NCBI GenBank assembly: GCA_964352735.1
Contig: CAYGTC010000001.1
Span: 124,001-188,000 of the forward strand
Direction: 5' to 3'
DNA: 64,000 bases
Source of the DNA: NORP309 sp964352735
GTDB lineage: Bacteria; Pseudomonadota; Gammaproteobacteria; Xanthomonadales; Marinicellaceae
Position numbers and translations under genes: made by a program. A model generated the notes under the pieces. The model saw only the letters and a program-made list of their open reading frames with translations, searched no databases and was not told where the DNA came from. Shown one piece after another: positions 44,210 to 53,070 of this stretch (positions are counted from its first letter, which is position 1; each line of letters starts with the position of its first letter).

Positions 44210-45010
44210 ATGCAAGTCGAAATTAATAATCAGGAATCTATTCTATTGCCTTTGCTGGGACATGTGATCTTTGGCACGGATGAAGAATGTGATGTGATGT
44301 TACAAAACATAACAGATACCCCAAAAAAAATCTGCTCAATTATTTATGATAAAACAGCCTGTATCCTTGAAGTATTTAACTTTCATGAAGTGTTCGTCAA
44401 CAACAAATCAGTGGTTGAGTTAGCGATTTTACATCCAGGTGATACCGTTCATATTGCAGGTCAACAATTAAAAATAATCAATGAAAATGCTTTACCAAGA
44501 AACTGCACTAACTCATTTAAATTAATCAATAATAACACCCAGCAAGATGAATTGATCACATCAGTTTCAGGGCTGAGAAGTTTCAATAGTGACTCCAATG
44601 GACAACTGTCAATTATTGGAAGTCAAAACAGTTTCACACATAAACTTCAACACGAAAATGACATTAAATTCTCGGTATCGTACGTAAAAAAAGAATTAAC
44701 ATTATTGTGTCAAAAAGGAAGTCATGTTTACATCAATGGCAATAAAGCCAATTATGCCATTTTAAAAAATGGCGATTACATTTCTACCGACTATGCCAAA
44801 TATTGTGTAGAATCTCCTGGCACTTCTGCATTTTCCAAATACAGCCCTTCTCACCCAAGGAATATTCAACTGACAGAAGAATACCTAAACAAAAATAACC
44901 AAGATTCTAAAAGCCCCACCACAAAGCACAACAATAAACTGTGGTGGATGACCCTGATTGGTTCAAGCGTAATAATAATGACAATTTTATTCGTCATAAG
45001 AAACTGGTAA
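44210..45010 (+). CDS. tandem FHA-domain protein with C-terminal membrane anchor
   Basis: 266 residues from ATG 44210, which follows AGGGGA (44194-44199). Two FHA-like modules: residues about 3-95 (HVIFGTDEECDVMLQN, VFVNNKSVVELAILHPGDTVHIAGQQLKI) and about 125-205 (QLSIIGSQNSFTH, HVYINGNKANYAILKNGDYIS). A Lys/Ser/Thr-rich linker and one C-terminal helix (MTLIGSSVIIMTILFVI) end the protein, so the FHA domains should lie in the cytoplasm. FHA domains bind phosphothreonine, so it could read output of a Ser/Thr kinase such as the one at 5147; there is no direct link. The frame from 44171 is not preferred. Confidence 0.78.
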   Translation: MQVEINNQESILLPLLGHVIFGTDEECDVMLQNITDTPKKICSIIYDKTACILEVFNFHEVFVNNKSVVELAILHPGDTVHIAGQQLKIINENALPRNCTNSFKLINNNTQQDELITSVSGLRSFNSDSNGQLSIIGSQNSFTHKLQHENDIKFSVSYVKKELTLLCQKGSHVYINGNKANYAILKNGDYISTDYAKYCVESPGTSAFSKYSPSHPRNIQLTEEYLNKNNQDSKSPTTKHNNKLWWMTLIGSSVIIMTILFVIRNW

Positions 45011-45150
45011 TATAATTCATAAAAACTGGTCTAATTCATAAGCAGTCTCATCTGGTCAATTAAATGGCATAGATAATACCGCATCATTTCACATTATTAT
45101 CACAATGATTCCTTAAAATGTGATGGGAATTTGACAAAACAACTTATCAA

Positions 45151-45179
45151 TTGATGAGTATTATTGAGGCTGTTATACT
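45151..45179 (+). promoter_or_regulatory. probable promoter of the S9 peptidase-peroxiredoxin operon
   Basis: TTGATG (45151-45156), 17 bases, then TATACT (45174-45179): a good sigma-70 match 35 bases before ATG 45214. Confidence 0.5.
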
Positions 45180-45213
45180 CACAATTTAAATTTAAAACTG
45201 GAATTTTCTTATC

Positions 45214-47316
45214 ATGTTAAATTACTTTTATCGTAAAACTCTTTTGTTTCTCATTCTGCCTGCAAGTATTGTATTTGCAAATGATGACGACTATTTATGG
45301 CTGGAAGACATCGATGGCAAAAAATCTATGCAATGGGTCAAAAAGCACAATCAAATCACTAAAGAAAAATTAACCAACAACAAACTCTACTCAGATTTAT
45401 TCAAGCAGGCCCTGACAGTTTTAGACAGTAAGAGTAGATTACCCGTGGTCAGTCAAAATGGGGAATGGCTCTATAATTTTTGGCAAAACAAAGAACACCC
45501 TCGCGGTGTGTACAGAAAAACCACATTAAAATCCTTCAATGAATCCAATCCGCAATGGCAAACTGTTTTAGATATGGATGAATACTCTAAAAAGCATAAT
45601 CAAAACTATGATTTTCATGGCATGTCTTGTTTACCTCCTGAAGGTACAGATTGCCTTGTTTCTTTATCACCTGGCGGAGGAGATGCTGAAGTCATTAGAG
45701 AATTTGATCTTGAAAATCACAAATTTATCGATAATGGATTTTATGTTCCAGTTGCCAAATCGCAAGTATCATGGATAAATAAAGACACCATCTATATTGG
45801 CACTGATTTTGGCCCAGGCTCAATGACTGAATCTGGCTATCCAAGAATCATCAAAAAATGGAAAAGGGGCACACCATTAAATTCAGCTGAAAAAATTTAT
45901 GAAGGAAACATTAAATCAACATCAGCCACTGCATTCACATTAGGCAAAGGCAATGATACCATCGAGATGATTTCTGAAAGAACCAGTTTTTGGTCGACTA
46001 AAAAATATCAGGTCAAAGACGATAAGATTATGCCATTAACCTTACCAGAAACAGCAATTGTTGTAGGACTTTATAAAAAGAAAATGGTTATTGAGTTAAA
46101 AGATGATTGGCAGTTTAAAGGGAACAATTTTATACAAGGTGAAATTCTACTGGCAGACATTGAATTATTGAGAGGTGAAAAAGGCACAATTGAGAGTGTC
46201 ATCAAACCCAAAAAGAAAGCCATAATTGAAAACATTTCCACCACTGAACAGGGCTTATTGATCACAATATTAGAAGATGTCAAAGCCCGATTATACCGTT
46301 ATCAGAAAAAGAAAAACGGTCGTTGGAAGATCAAAAAAATACCATTTCCTGACAACGGCTCATTAACAGTTACCAGTGTTGATGATAATACTGGCAATTT
46401 TTTTGTGCAATATGAATCTTTTATCACCCCACCAAGTTTATATCATGTCTCAAGTAAAGAGCTTAAACCTAAATTATTAAAACAACAAGCTGAAAGCTTT
46501 GATGGTTCTCAAATGAAAGTTGAGCAATTTTTCGCCACTTCAGTTGATGGTACATCTGTACCCTACTTTGTTGTGATGAAAAAAAACACACAATTTAATG
46601 GTAAAAACCCAACCCATATTTTTTCCTATGGGGGATTCAGAAATTCATTAACACCATCTTATTCTGGCAGTTATGAGGCACTTTCTGGAGCCTATGGTAA
46701 ATTATGGTTAGAGCGTGGCGGTGTCTTTGTGTTGGCAAACATCAGAGGCGGCGGTGAATATGGCCCACAATGGCATCAAGCGGCATTATTTAAAAACCGT
46801 CATAAAGCTTATGAAGACTTTGAGTCAGTGGCTAAAAACTTGATCAAAAGAAATATCACCTCTCCAAAACACCTAGGTATTGAAGGGCGTTCAAATGGAG
46901 GACTATTGGTTACAGCCACCATGACCAGACACCCAGAATTATATTCAGCAGTCATTTGTGGAGCCCCATTAATTGACATGAAAAGATACAACAAACTTTT
47001 GGCTGGAGCCAGTTGGGTCGGTGAATATGGCAACCCAGATGATCCAGATATGTGGGAGTACATCAAAACTTATTCTCCCTATCAAAATGTCAAAAAAGAT
47101 AACACTTATCCTTCGATACTTTTTTATACTTCAACCAGAGATGATCGGGTTCACCCTGGGCATGCCAGAAAAATGGCTGCCAAAATGAAAGCCTTTAATC
47201 ATCGCGTTGAATATTATGAGAACATTGAAGGTGGTCATCATGGTTTCAGCACTAATGAACAGTTGGCACACAGATTAGCTCTTTCTTACACACATTTATG
47301 GAGTCATTTACAATGA
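45214..47316 (+). CDS. prolyl oligopeptidase-family (S9) serine peptidase, exported
   Basis: 700 residues. Signal peptide LLFLILPASIVFA. A seven-bladed propeller-like N-terminal region (WLEDIDGKKSMQWVKKHN) is followed by the alpha/beta hydrolase peptidase: nucleophile in GIEGRSNGGLLVTA, Asp in STRDDRVHPGHARKM, His in EGGHHGFS. NIRGGGEYGPQWHQAAL is the S9 oxyanion region. It should cleave short proline-containing peptides in the periplasm. Its stop overlaps the next gene's ATG. Confidence 0.92.
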   Translation: MLNYFYRKTLLFLILPASIVFANDDDYLWLEDIDGKKSMQWVKKHNQITKEKLTNNKLYSDLFKQALTVLDSKSRLPVVSQNGEWLYNFWQNKEHPRGVYRKTTLKSFNESNPQWQTVLDMDEYSKKHNQNYDFHGMSCLPPEGTDCLVSLSPGGGDAEVIREFDLENHKFIDNGFYVPVAKSQVSWINKDTIYIGTDFGPGSMTESGYPRIIKKWKRGTPLNSAEKIYEGNIKSTSATAFTLGKGNDTIEMISERTSFWSTKKYQVKDDKIMPLTLPETAIVVGLYKKKMVIELKDDWQFKGNNFIQGEILLADIELLRGEKGTIESVIKPKKKAIIENISTTEQGLLITILEDVKARLYRYQKKKNGRWKIKKIPFPDNGSLTVTSVDDNTGNFFVQYESFITPPSLYHVSSKELKPKLLKQQAESFDGSQMKVEQFFATSVDGTSVPYFVVMKKNTQFNGKNPTHIFSYGGFRNSLTPSYSGSYEALSGAYGKLWLERGGVFVLANIRGGGEYGPQWHQAALFKNRHKAYEDFESVAKNLIKRNITSPKHLGIEGRSNGGLLVTATMTRHPELYSAVICGAPLIDMKRYNKLLAGASWVGEYGNPDDPDMWEYIKTYSPYQNVKKDNTYPSILFYTSTRDDRVHPGHARKMAAKMKAFNHRVEYYENIEGGHHGFSTNEQLAHRLALSYTHLWSHLQ

Positions 47317-47840
47317 AAAAAACAATCATTTTACTTGCTTTTTTAACCAGCTTTTACTCACTGGCTAGCGACAATTGGGAAGGTAAATCTGCCCCGAATT
47401 TTGATCTGCCAGATCAACACGGAGAATTTCATTCTTTAAAAGACTATAAAGACAAATGGGTTGTGCTGTATTTTTATCCCAAAGACGACACACCAGGTTG
47501 TACCACAGAAGCAAAAAATTTCTCTTCAGACTATGCCACCATACAAAATATGGGCGCTGTCTTATTAGGATCATCGCTTGATGACATTGAGTCACACAAA
47601 GCGTTTGCTGAAAAGTACAACATTCCCTATACTTTGTTAGCAGATAAAGATGAAGTCATGGCCTCAGCATACAATGTGGTGAAAAGAATACCATTGATGC
47701 ATTATGCCAAAAGACAAACATTTATCATAAATCCGCAAGGCATTGTTGCGAAATTTTACGAAGATGTGTCCCCAAGTGATCACTCTAAAGAAGTCATTAC
47801 TGATCTTAAAACATTACAAAAACAATACAATAAAAGTTAA
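47313..47840 (+). CDS. exported peroxiredoxin of the BCP/PrxQ type
   Basis: 175 residues from ATG 47313, which overlaps the peptidase stop (ATGA). Signal peptide TIILLAFLTSFYSLA. APNFDLPDQHGEFHSLKDYKDKWVVLYFYPKDDTPGCTTEAKNF contains the peroxidatic cysteine PGC. The resolving cysteine that E. coli BCP carries five residues later is absent (TTEAKNF), so it is either 1-Cys or resolves elsewhere. The usual BCP is cytoplasmic, whereas this one has a signal peptide. Confidence 0.88.
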   Translation: MKKTIILLAFLTSFYSLASDNWEGKSAPNFDLPDQHGEFHSLKDYKDKWVVLYFYPKDDTPGCTTEAKNFSSDYATIQNMGAVLLGSSLDDIESHKAFAEKYNIPYTLLADKDEVMASAYNVVKRIPLMHYAKRQTFIINPQGIVAKFYEDVSPSDHSKEVITDLKTLQKQYNKS

Positions 47841-47886
47841 TATTTGCAAAGACACCATGGGTGGTATTTCTACCACTCATGGTCAA

Positions 47887-48372
47887 TCAAATCATATCGA
47901 CAAATTGAGCGATTGGGAATTTTTCTGTGATTTTCATGATCAATTGACCATTGTTATAAACATAATACTGTCTACTTAATAAACGTTTACCTTTCTCATA
48001 ACCGACGCACGACAAACCTTTGGAAAACTCTTCATTCATACACACCAATTCTTTAAATGTCTCCATTCTATACTGGGTCCATAAAGTACCAATCGGGATA
48101 TTTTTGGTGGTCAAATCTCTCACAAAATTTACAGGCAAATGATCCAGAAAAATTTGTGATTGTGCATACATCCAATTTATCTGGCTTTTCTCACCTTGTA
48201 AAAAAATTCGTCTATGAAGCACCTTCAGATCATTTATTTCATCGACCTTTTCCGATAACTTTTTGACCACAATGGGCTCATTGGTGAGTACTTTTATGAG
48301 ATCAGTAACAGTGCCATCTGTTTGCATCAACAACTGTAAAGCAAAAGGGTGATTTTTTAATTCTGTCATTAT
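47887..48372 (-). CDS. chorismate lyase-like protein (UbiC/DUF98 type)
   Basis: 161 residues. The N-terminus LLMQTDGTVTDLIKVLTNEPIVV resembles the 'L..tDGS.T..Le' start of DUF98/chorismate lyases, and the core has RRIFLQGEKSQINWMYAQSQI, PIGTLW and LSRQYYVYNNGQLIMKITEKFP, which follow the pattern R-x-I-x-L ... A-x-S-x-I ... LG ... R-x-Y-x-I ... E-x-F-P of the fold. It might supply 4-hydroxybenzoate for ubiquinone. The open frame starts at TTG 48405, overlapping the upstream gene; ATG 48372 is preferred. Confidence 0.6.
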   Translation of the reverse strand: MMTELKNHPFALQLLMQTDGTVTDLIKVLTNEPIVVKKLSEKVDEINDLKVLHRRIFLQGEKSQINWMYAQSQIFLDHLPVNFVRDLTTKNIPIGTLWTQYRMETFKELVCMNEEFSKGLSCVGYEKGKRLLSRQYYVYNNGQLIMKITEKFPIAQFVDMI

Positions 48373-48388
48373 GAATTGAGTTAACCGA

Positions 48389-50608
48389 TTAAAAACCTGT
48401 TCCAAGTCTTAAATAAAACCTGAAATCGCCACCATCAGAATAACCACTGCCTAAAAATATTACCGTATTAACCACATCCAAAGAAATGCCTGCTGAATAA
48501 CCATAAATCATATCTTCAAGAGTGATATGCCTTTGCCATACATTTCCATAATGGCCTTTGACTAAAATTTTCGGAGAGCCGAATATTGGTAATTTAATGT
48601 TGGTTAATTCTGTAAAAGCTCCTAATTCCATTACAAAAGCATTCAACCCCAATAATGAATGCTGCGGATAACCGGCAAAATTCTCTAAACCACCATATGC
48701 CACATGAATTTCACCATCCTCAGCATTATGAACAAAATCTCCTTGTAAACCCAAATGAAAAGCGGTATTTTCTGAAACAGGAAAACGATGATTATAATCA
48801 AAGCTTAACCATTGCACTTTATCAAATAAAGAAAGCTCAGCATTTAAGTCTACCCCAGTTCGAGATAATTTGGCTTTTTCCAAGGTATCAAACCCATACC
48901 GCGTTCGCAAGCCAACAGTTCTATCTATGGCTGGTTGAAAAGTAGCGTCATTGATAACACCAACAACATTCTGATCCATCACCCAAAGTCCAGATCGAAA
49001 TTCACTGTTCTCATTAATATTGACACCCCAATCAATACCAAAAGCAAAATCTTTGATGTCATATTCACCAGTAGGGTCAAGATCAAATTCAGGGCCAATT
49101 TTATCTCCAATTCTACGAGGATCAAAAATATCACCATAAAAACGGCGACTGTCTTTAGATAAATTCAAATTAGCACTGAGAAAATACTTATCAATAAAAT
49201 CAATGGGTTGATTCAATTCAGAACGCCACTGTAAAACACTACCTACGCTGATATCATTGATCCATTCTCCGCCTTTTGAATTGATATTATAACGATGGTG
49301 CCTTGCCAATAATGAAATTCTAGTATTGGAATCAAAGTCATCAGCAACTTTTAAACCAAATTTTAAGTAATCTGGTCCCCAATTCTTTTCCTCAATGGTA
49401 AATTCTATTCCTTCTTGGTTTTTATCATTAGCAACGACTCTATATGTTACCGTTAAGATATCATTATCAACAGCCAGTTCATCGGCCAAATCTTGAATCT
49501 CTGAGACAACAAAGGGTTTATCCAAAATATGTTTACTTTTATTAACCAACCGTTCTTTTGAGGTTCTTTTATTTCCATTAAAGCTGACAAATTCAATAAC
49601 TTTTGGAATTTCTTGCATCAAAACATTGCGCGAATAGAGCGTCGTTAAATAATCAGGTTCACTCAATTGCAGGTGATCAAGCACCAAAGATTTTTTTTCA
49701 ACACTTTCAATACCAGCCTTAATGAATTCAGCATGCTTATCAAAATCTGTGGCAGTGAGCTCGTCTAATTCAGGCGCAATAACTATATCTGCTAGCGTCA
49801 AGGATTTTAGAGTATTTTGTATTAACGCAACATCAACACTTTGATACGAAACTGAAATGATAGAAGAATTCTGATCAACTTTACTCAAAGGAGAAGAAAT
49901 ATTCACTGCAATGACAATATCAGCTCCCATTTGCTTGACCACATCAACAGGTAAATTATTCAGTATGCCGCCATCAGCAAGAAACCGTCCTTGATGATTA
50001 ATTGGTCCGAAAACCAACGGTACTGCCATAGATGCCCTCATGGCCATAGCCAAATCTCCATGATCAATGACATAAGGTTCTGCACTATTCAAGTCAGTGG
50101 TAACAGCGCGAAAAGGAATCGGATATTCATCAAAGTTCTGAGTTTTAATTGAACCAACAATGCGTTGTAACTCAAGCATTAATTGTTGACCACCAGCGAA
50201 TCCTTTACTGGTTTTTGTTCCTGATTTAGATAGACCCAACTCAAGATCAACAAAATAATTTTTTGCTGCTTGTTTGGCACTGTACTGTTGTTTTTTTCGA
50301 TCTGTGGTTGGCCTAAAAACCCTGTCCCAATCAACAGAATTCACCACCCATTCAAGGTCTTCAGTATTCATGCCAGTGGCATATAAACCACCAACGATAC
50401 TACCAATTGATGTGCCTGCGATATAATCAACAGGAATTTTTTTCCTTTCTAAAGCTCGCAAAACACCAATGTGTGCAAGCCCTCTGGCACCACCTCCAGA
50501 TAAAACCACACCAATTTTTGGACGATTTTTATCATAGGCCAAAACAATGCTGGTCATAAATAACATCAAACATAAAAACAGCAGTTTCTTTGTTATTTTT
50601 CTCATTTT
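48389..50608 (-). CDS. patatin-like phospholipase with outer-membrane barrel (type Vd secretion-like)
   Basis: 739 residues from ATG 50608. Signal peptide LLFLCLMLFMTSIVLA. The patatin domain has GVVLSGGGARGLAHIGV (oxyanion loop), the Ser nucleophile in GTSIGSI and Asp in LADGGILNNLP. Residues about 330-420 look like a POTRA domain, and the C-terminal half is a 16-strand type Omp85-like barrel that ends in a phenylalanine (FYLRLGTGF). This is the PlpD arrangement, in which the protein secretes its own patatin domain. Overlaps the MATE gene by seven bases; the longer frame from 50653 lies within that gene. Confidence 0.9.
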   Translation of the reverse strand, partial: KMRKITKKLLFLCLMLFMTSIVLAYDKNRPKIGVVLSGGGARGLAHIGVLRALERKKIPVDYIAGTSIGSIVGGLYATGMNTEDLEWVVNSVDWDRVFRPTTDRKKQQYSAKQAAKNYFVDLELGLSKSGTKTSKGFAGGQQLMLELQRIVGSIKTQNFDEYPIPFRAVTTDLNSAEPYVIDHGDLAMAMRASMAVPLVFGPINHQGRFLADGGILNNLPVDVVKQMGADIVIAVNISSPLSKVDQNSSIISVSYQSVDVALIQNTLKSLTLADIVIAPELDELTATDFDKHAEFIKAGIESVEKKSLVLDHLQLSEPDYLTTLYSRNVLMQEIPKVIEFVSFNGNKRTSKERLVNKSKHILDKPFVVSEIQDLADELAVDNDILTVTYRVVANDKNQEGIEFTIEEKNWGPDYLKFGLKVADDFDSNTRISLLARHHRYNINSKGGEWINDISVGSVLQWRSELNQPIDFIDKYFLSANLNLSKDSRRFYGDIFDPRRIGDKIGPEFDLDPTGEYDIKDFAFGIDWGVNINENSEFRSGLWVMDQNVVGVINDATFQPAIDRTVGLRTRYGFDTLEKAKLSRTGVDLNAELSLFDKVQWLSFDYNHRFPVSENTAFHLGLQGDFVHNAEDGEIHVAYGGLENFAGYPQHSLLGLNAFVMELGAFTELTNIKLPIFGSPKILVKGHYGNVWQRHITLEDMIYGYSAGISLDVVNTVIFLGSGYSDGGDFRFYLRLGTGF

Positions 50609-51948
50609 TTTTCTGTGATTATATGTAATGATTTTTCCCACAAATTGAACCAATTTCTATAATAAAAATGTATGACGATCGATCTGATAACAAAAAAACA
50701 CAAAAATGCAAACCACAGTCCATGATTATTCGATGCGCCTAATACATACCACAAAGGAATATAACAAAAAAACGTTGCTATCACCATAGAATTTCTCATT
50801 ATTTTTGCTTCTGTCGTGGCTACAAATAAACCATCATAAACAAAACTTGGCATTGCAATCAATGGCAATACAACCAACCACGATAGATAGACTTCAGCAT
50901 AAGCTCTAACTGACTGCAATGACGTTAATGCATGGATCAAACTGACCCCATAAAACCAGTACATTAAGCTAAAAATTAATGCCACAAATAATGAAATGAT
51001 AAAAACATCTCGCAAAAGCACTTTTAGACGTGTACTATTTTTTGCTCCATATGCTTGTCCACACAATGATTCAACGGCGTGTGCAAAGCCATCCAAAGCA
51101 TAGGACATGATATAAAAGAAATTCAATAACACCGCATTTGCGGCCAATGGTAGCTCTCCTAACTTCGCACTGCCCTTAGTCATCAGTGTAAAAACTGTCA
51201 TCAGGCATAAAGTACGGATAAAAATATCACGATTAAGAGTGAAAAGTGCTCGGACCTCTTCATTCAAGCGCAAACATTTTTTTAATTTTTCAGGAAAACG
51301 AAAATTACTGCTGTAAAGATAAAAAATGGCGACCATTAATGCCAAATATTCCGAAATTAGAGAACCATAAGCAACTCCTTCAACATGCCAGTGAAGCTTC
51401 ATAACAAAAATATAATCCAAAATCATATTGCCCACTTGATTCACCAACATGATATATAAAACCACTTTTGGTCTTTGAATGGCTAAAAAATAACCCAGTA
51501 AAACGTAAATGGCCAATGTAGCTGGCGATGAAAATATTCGTATAGAAAAATATTGCAAAGCCATATCAGCAACCTCCCCTCCTTCTGAAGCAATGCCTAC
51601 AGCAAAAGGGCCAATCCATTGATGAAATAATAGCAAGCATATTGCCAAAACAGTCGCTAAAAACAGTGCCTGAAACAATTGTTGGTTAATCTTAGATTGA
51701 TTGGACAAACCGTAAGATTGCGCAATGAGGCCTGTTGTGCTCATTTTTAAGAATCCAAAACCCCAAAACAGGACATTAAAAACCGTCGTACCGATATTAA
51801 TGGCAGCCAAATATTTTGCTGAGGACAAATGTCCCAAAATTGCTGTATCAACCACACCTAACATCGGCACACTGAGTGCAGATAAAATCATTGGTAAAGC
51901 GATGGAAAAGATGGCTTTATAAGATGAGAGCGTTTTTATTTGTGTCAT
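50602..51948 (-). CDS. MATE-family efflux transporter (DinF-like)
   Basis: 448 residues with 12 predicted helices. The N-terminal IALPMILSALSVPMLGVVDTAILGHLSSAKYLAAINIG and the mid-protein GFAHAVESLCGQAYGAKN match DinF/MATE exporters, which pump cationic drugs or metabolites with Na+ or H+. Specificity is unknown. It is the first gene of a minus-strand run followed by the patatin and chorismate-lyase-like genes with overlaps or short gaps. Confidence 0.92.
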   Translation of the reverse strand: MTQIKTLSSYKAIFSIALPMILSALSVPMLGVVDTAILGHLSSAKYLAAINIGTTVFNVLFWGFGFLKMSTTGLIAQSYGLSNQSKINQQLFQALFLATVLAICLLLFHQWIGPFAVGIASEGGEVADMALQYFSIRIFSSPATLAIYVLLGYFLAIQRPKVVLYIMLVNQVGNMILDYIFVMKLHWHVEGVAYGSLISEYLALMVAIFYLYSSNFRFPEKLKKCLRLNEEVRALFTLNRDIFIRTLCLMTVFTLMTKGSAKLGELPLAANAVLLNFFYIMSYALDGFAHAVESLCGQAYGAKNSTRLKVLLRDVFIISLFVALIFSLMYWFYGVSLIHALTSLQSVRAYAEVYLSWLVVLPLIAMPSFVYDGLFVATTEAKIMRNSMVIATFFCYIPLWYVLGASNNHGLWFAFLCFFVIRSIVIHFYYRNWFNLWEKSLHIITEKK

Positions 51949-52022
51949 ACTGACTTATAGCACATGATATTAAAATAGACCTTTGTTAGAATATAAAATA
52001 TCTAAATTTTAATCAGTTAATC

Positions 52023-53048
52023 ATGACAGATAAACGTTATCCTGTAAACAAAATCAGCAAGAATTTCAAGAATCTAAAATCCCTAAAATGGTTTTTATTG
52101 GCATTTGTTCTCATCAATATTGTTCTCATGCTTTACTATGATCGAGAGCCCGATTTATTTGATGTCAAAAAAGCGGCACAACAACATGCTAACAAACATA
52201 AACACCGATTAGTCACTGGCTTCACCACTACTGCAACATTATTAGAAGTTGCCAATGTTTTATTACATAAAAGCGGAGGGTATCTCAGCAACGATAAAAT
52301 GCCTCCTTCAGTATTTATGGACAATATACCCAATTGGGAATATGGTGTTTTAATACAAATCAGAGATTTAGCACGAGTGTTAAGAAATGACTTCAGCCGC
52401 TCTCAAAGTCAATCACTTGAAGACGAAGACTTAAAGAAATCTGATCCAAATTTTCATTTCCATCATGATTCATGGATATTACCGAAAACCGAAACACAAT
52501 ACCAAAAAGCCATTGATGACATGCACAACTACCTCACTCGCTTGAGTGATGAAGATGATTCTGATGCACGTTTTTATGCACGTGCAGACAACTTGGTAAC
52601 ATGGTTGAACTTGGTTGAGAAGAGATTAGGAGGTTTATCTCAAAAACTCAGTGCCAGTGTTGCTAAACAACGGTTAAATACAGATTTGAGTGGTGACAGT
52701 GCAGCTACTCAGTCCACTCAGAGACCCAGCGAATTAAAAGTTAAAACCAGTTGGTTCAAGATTGATGATAATTTTTATGAAGCACGTGGCTCAACTTGGG
52801 CATTGATTCAATTCCTTAGGGCAATGGAAATTGATTTTGCACCAGTACTTGAAAAGAAAAATGCCATGGCCAGTTTACAACAAATTATCAGAGAACTGGA
52901 GTCATCCCAAGAGGCAATATGGACACCTATGATTTTAAATGGGTCTGGTTTTGGTTTTTTTGCCAATCACTCATTAGTCATGGCCTCCTATATTTCAAGA
53001 GCCAATGCCGGCATTATTGACCTACGACAATTATTGGAAAACGGATAG
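52023..53048 (+). CDS. DUF2333 membrane-anchored protein
   Basis: 341 residues. One N-terminal helix (WFLLAFVLINIVLMLYY) then a helical periplasmic region with TATLLEVANVLLHKSGGYLSNDKMPPSVFMDNIPNWEYGVLIQIRDL and GSTWALIQFLRAMEIDF, sequences characteristic of DUF2333. Function unknown. It ends 22 bases before the subtilase start, so the two may be cotranscribed. Confidence 0.85.
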   Translation: MTDKRYPVNKISKNFKNLKSLKWFLLAFVLINIVLMLYYDREPDLFDVKKAAQQHANKHKHRLVTGFTTTATLLEVANVLLHKSGGYLSNDKMPPSVFMDNIPNWEYGVLIQIRDLARVLRNDFSRSQSQSLEDEDLKKSDPNFHFHHDSWILPKTETQYQKAIDDMHNYLTRLSDEDDSDARFYARADNLVTWLNLVEKRLGGLSQKLSASVAKQRLNTDLSGDSAATQSTQRPSELKVKTSWFKIDDNFYEARGSTWALIQFLRAMEIDFAPVLEKKNAMASLQQIIRELESSQEAIWTPMILNGSGFGFFANHSLVMASYISRANAGIIDLRQLLENG

Positions 53049-53070
53049 AATTTGTATATAATGATGAGTT

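Noticed and set aside
48373..48405. TTG start for the chorismate-lyase-like gene
   Set aside because: It overlaps the upstream patatin gene; ATG 48372 gives an N-terminus that fits the family better.
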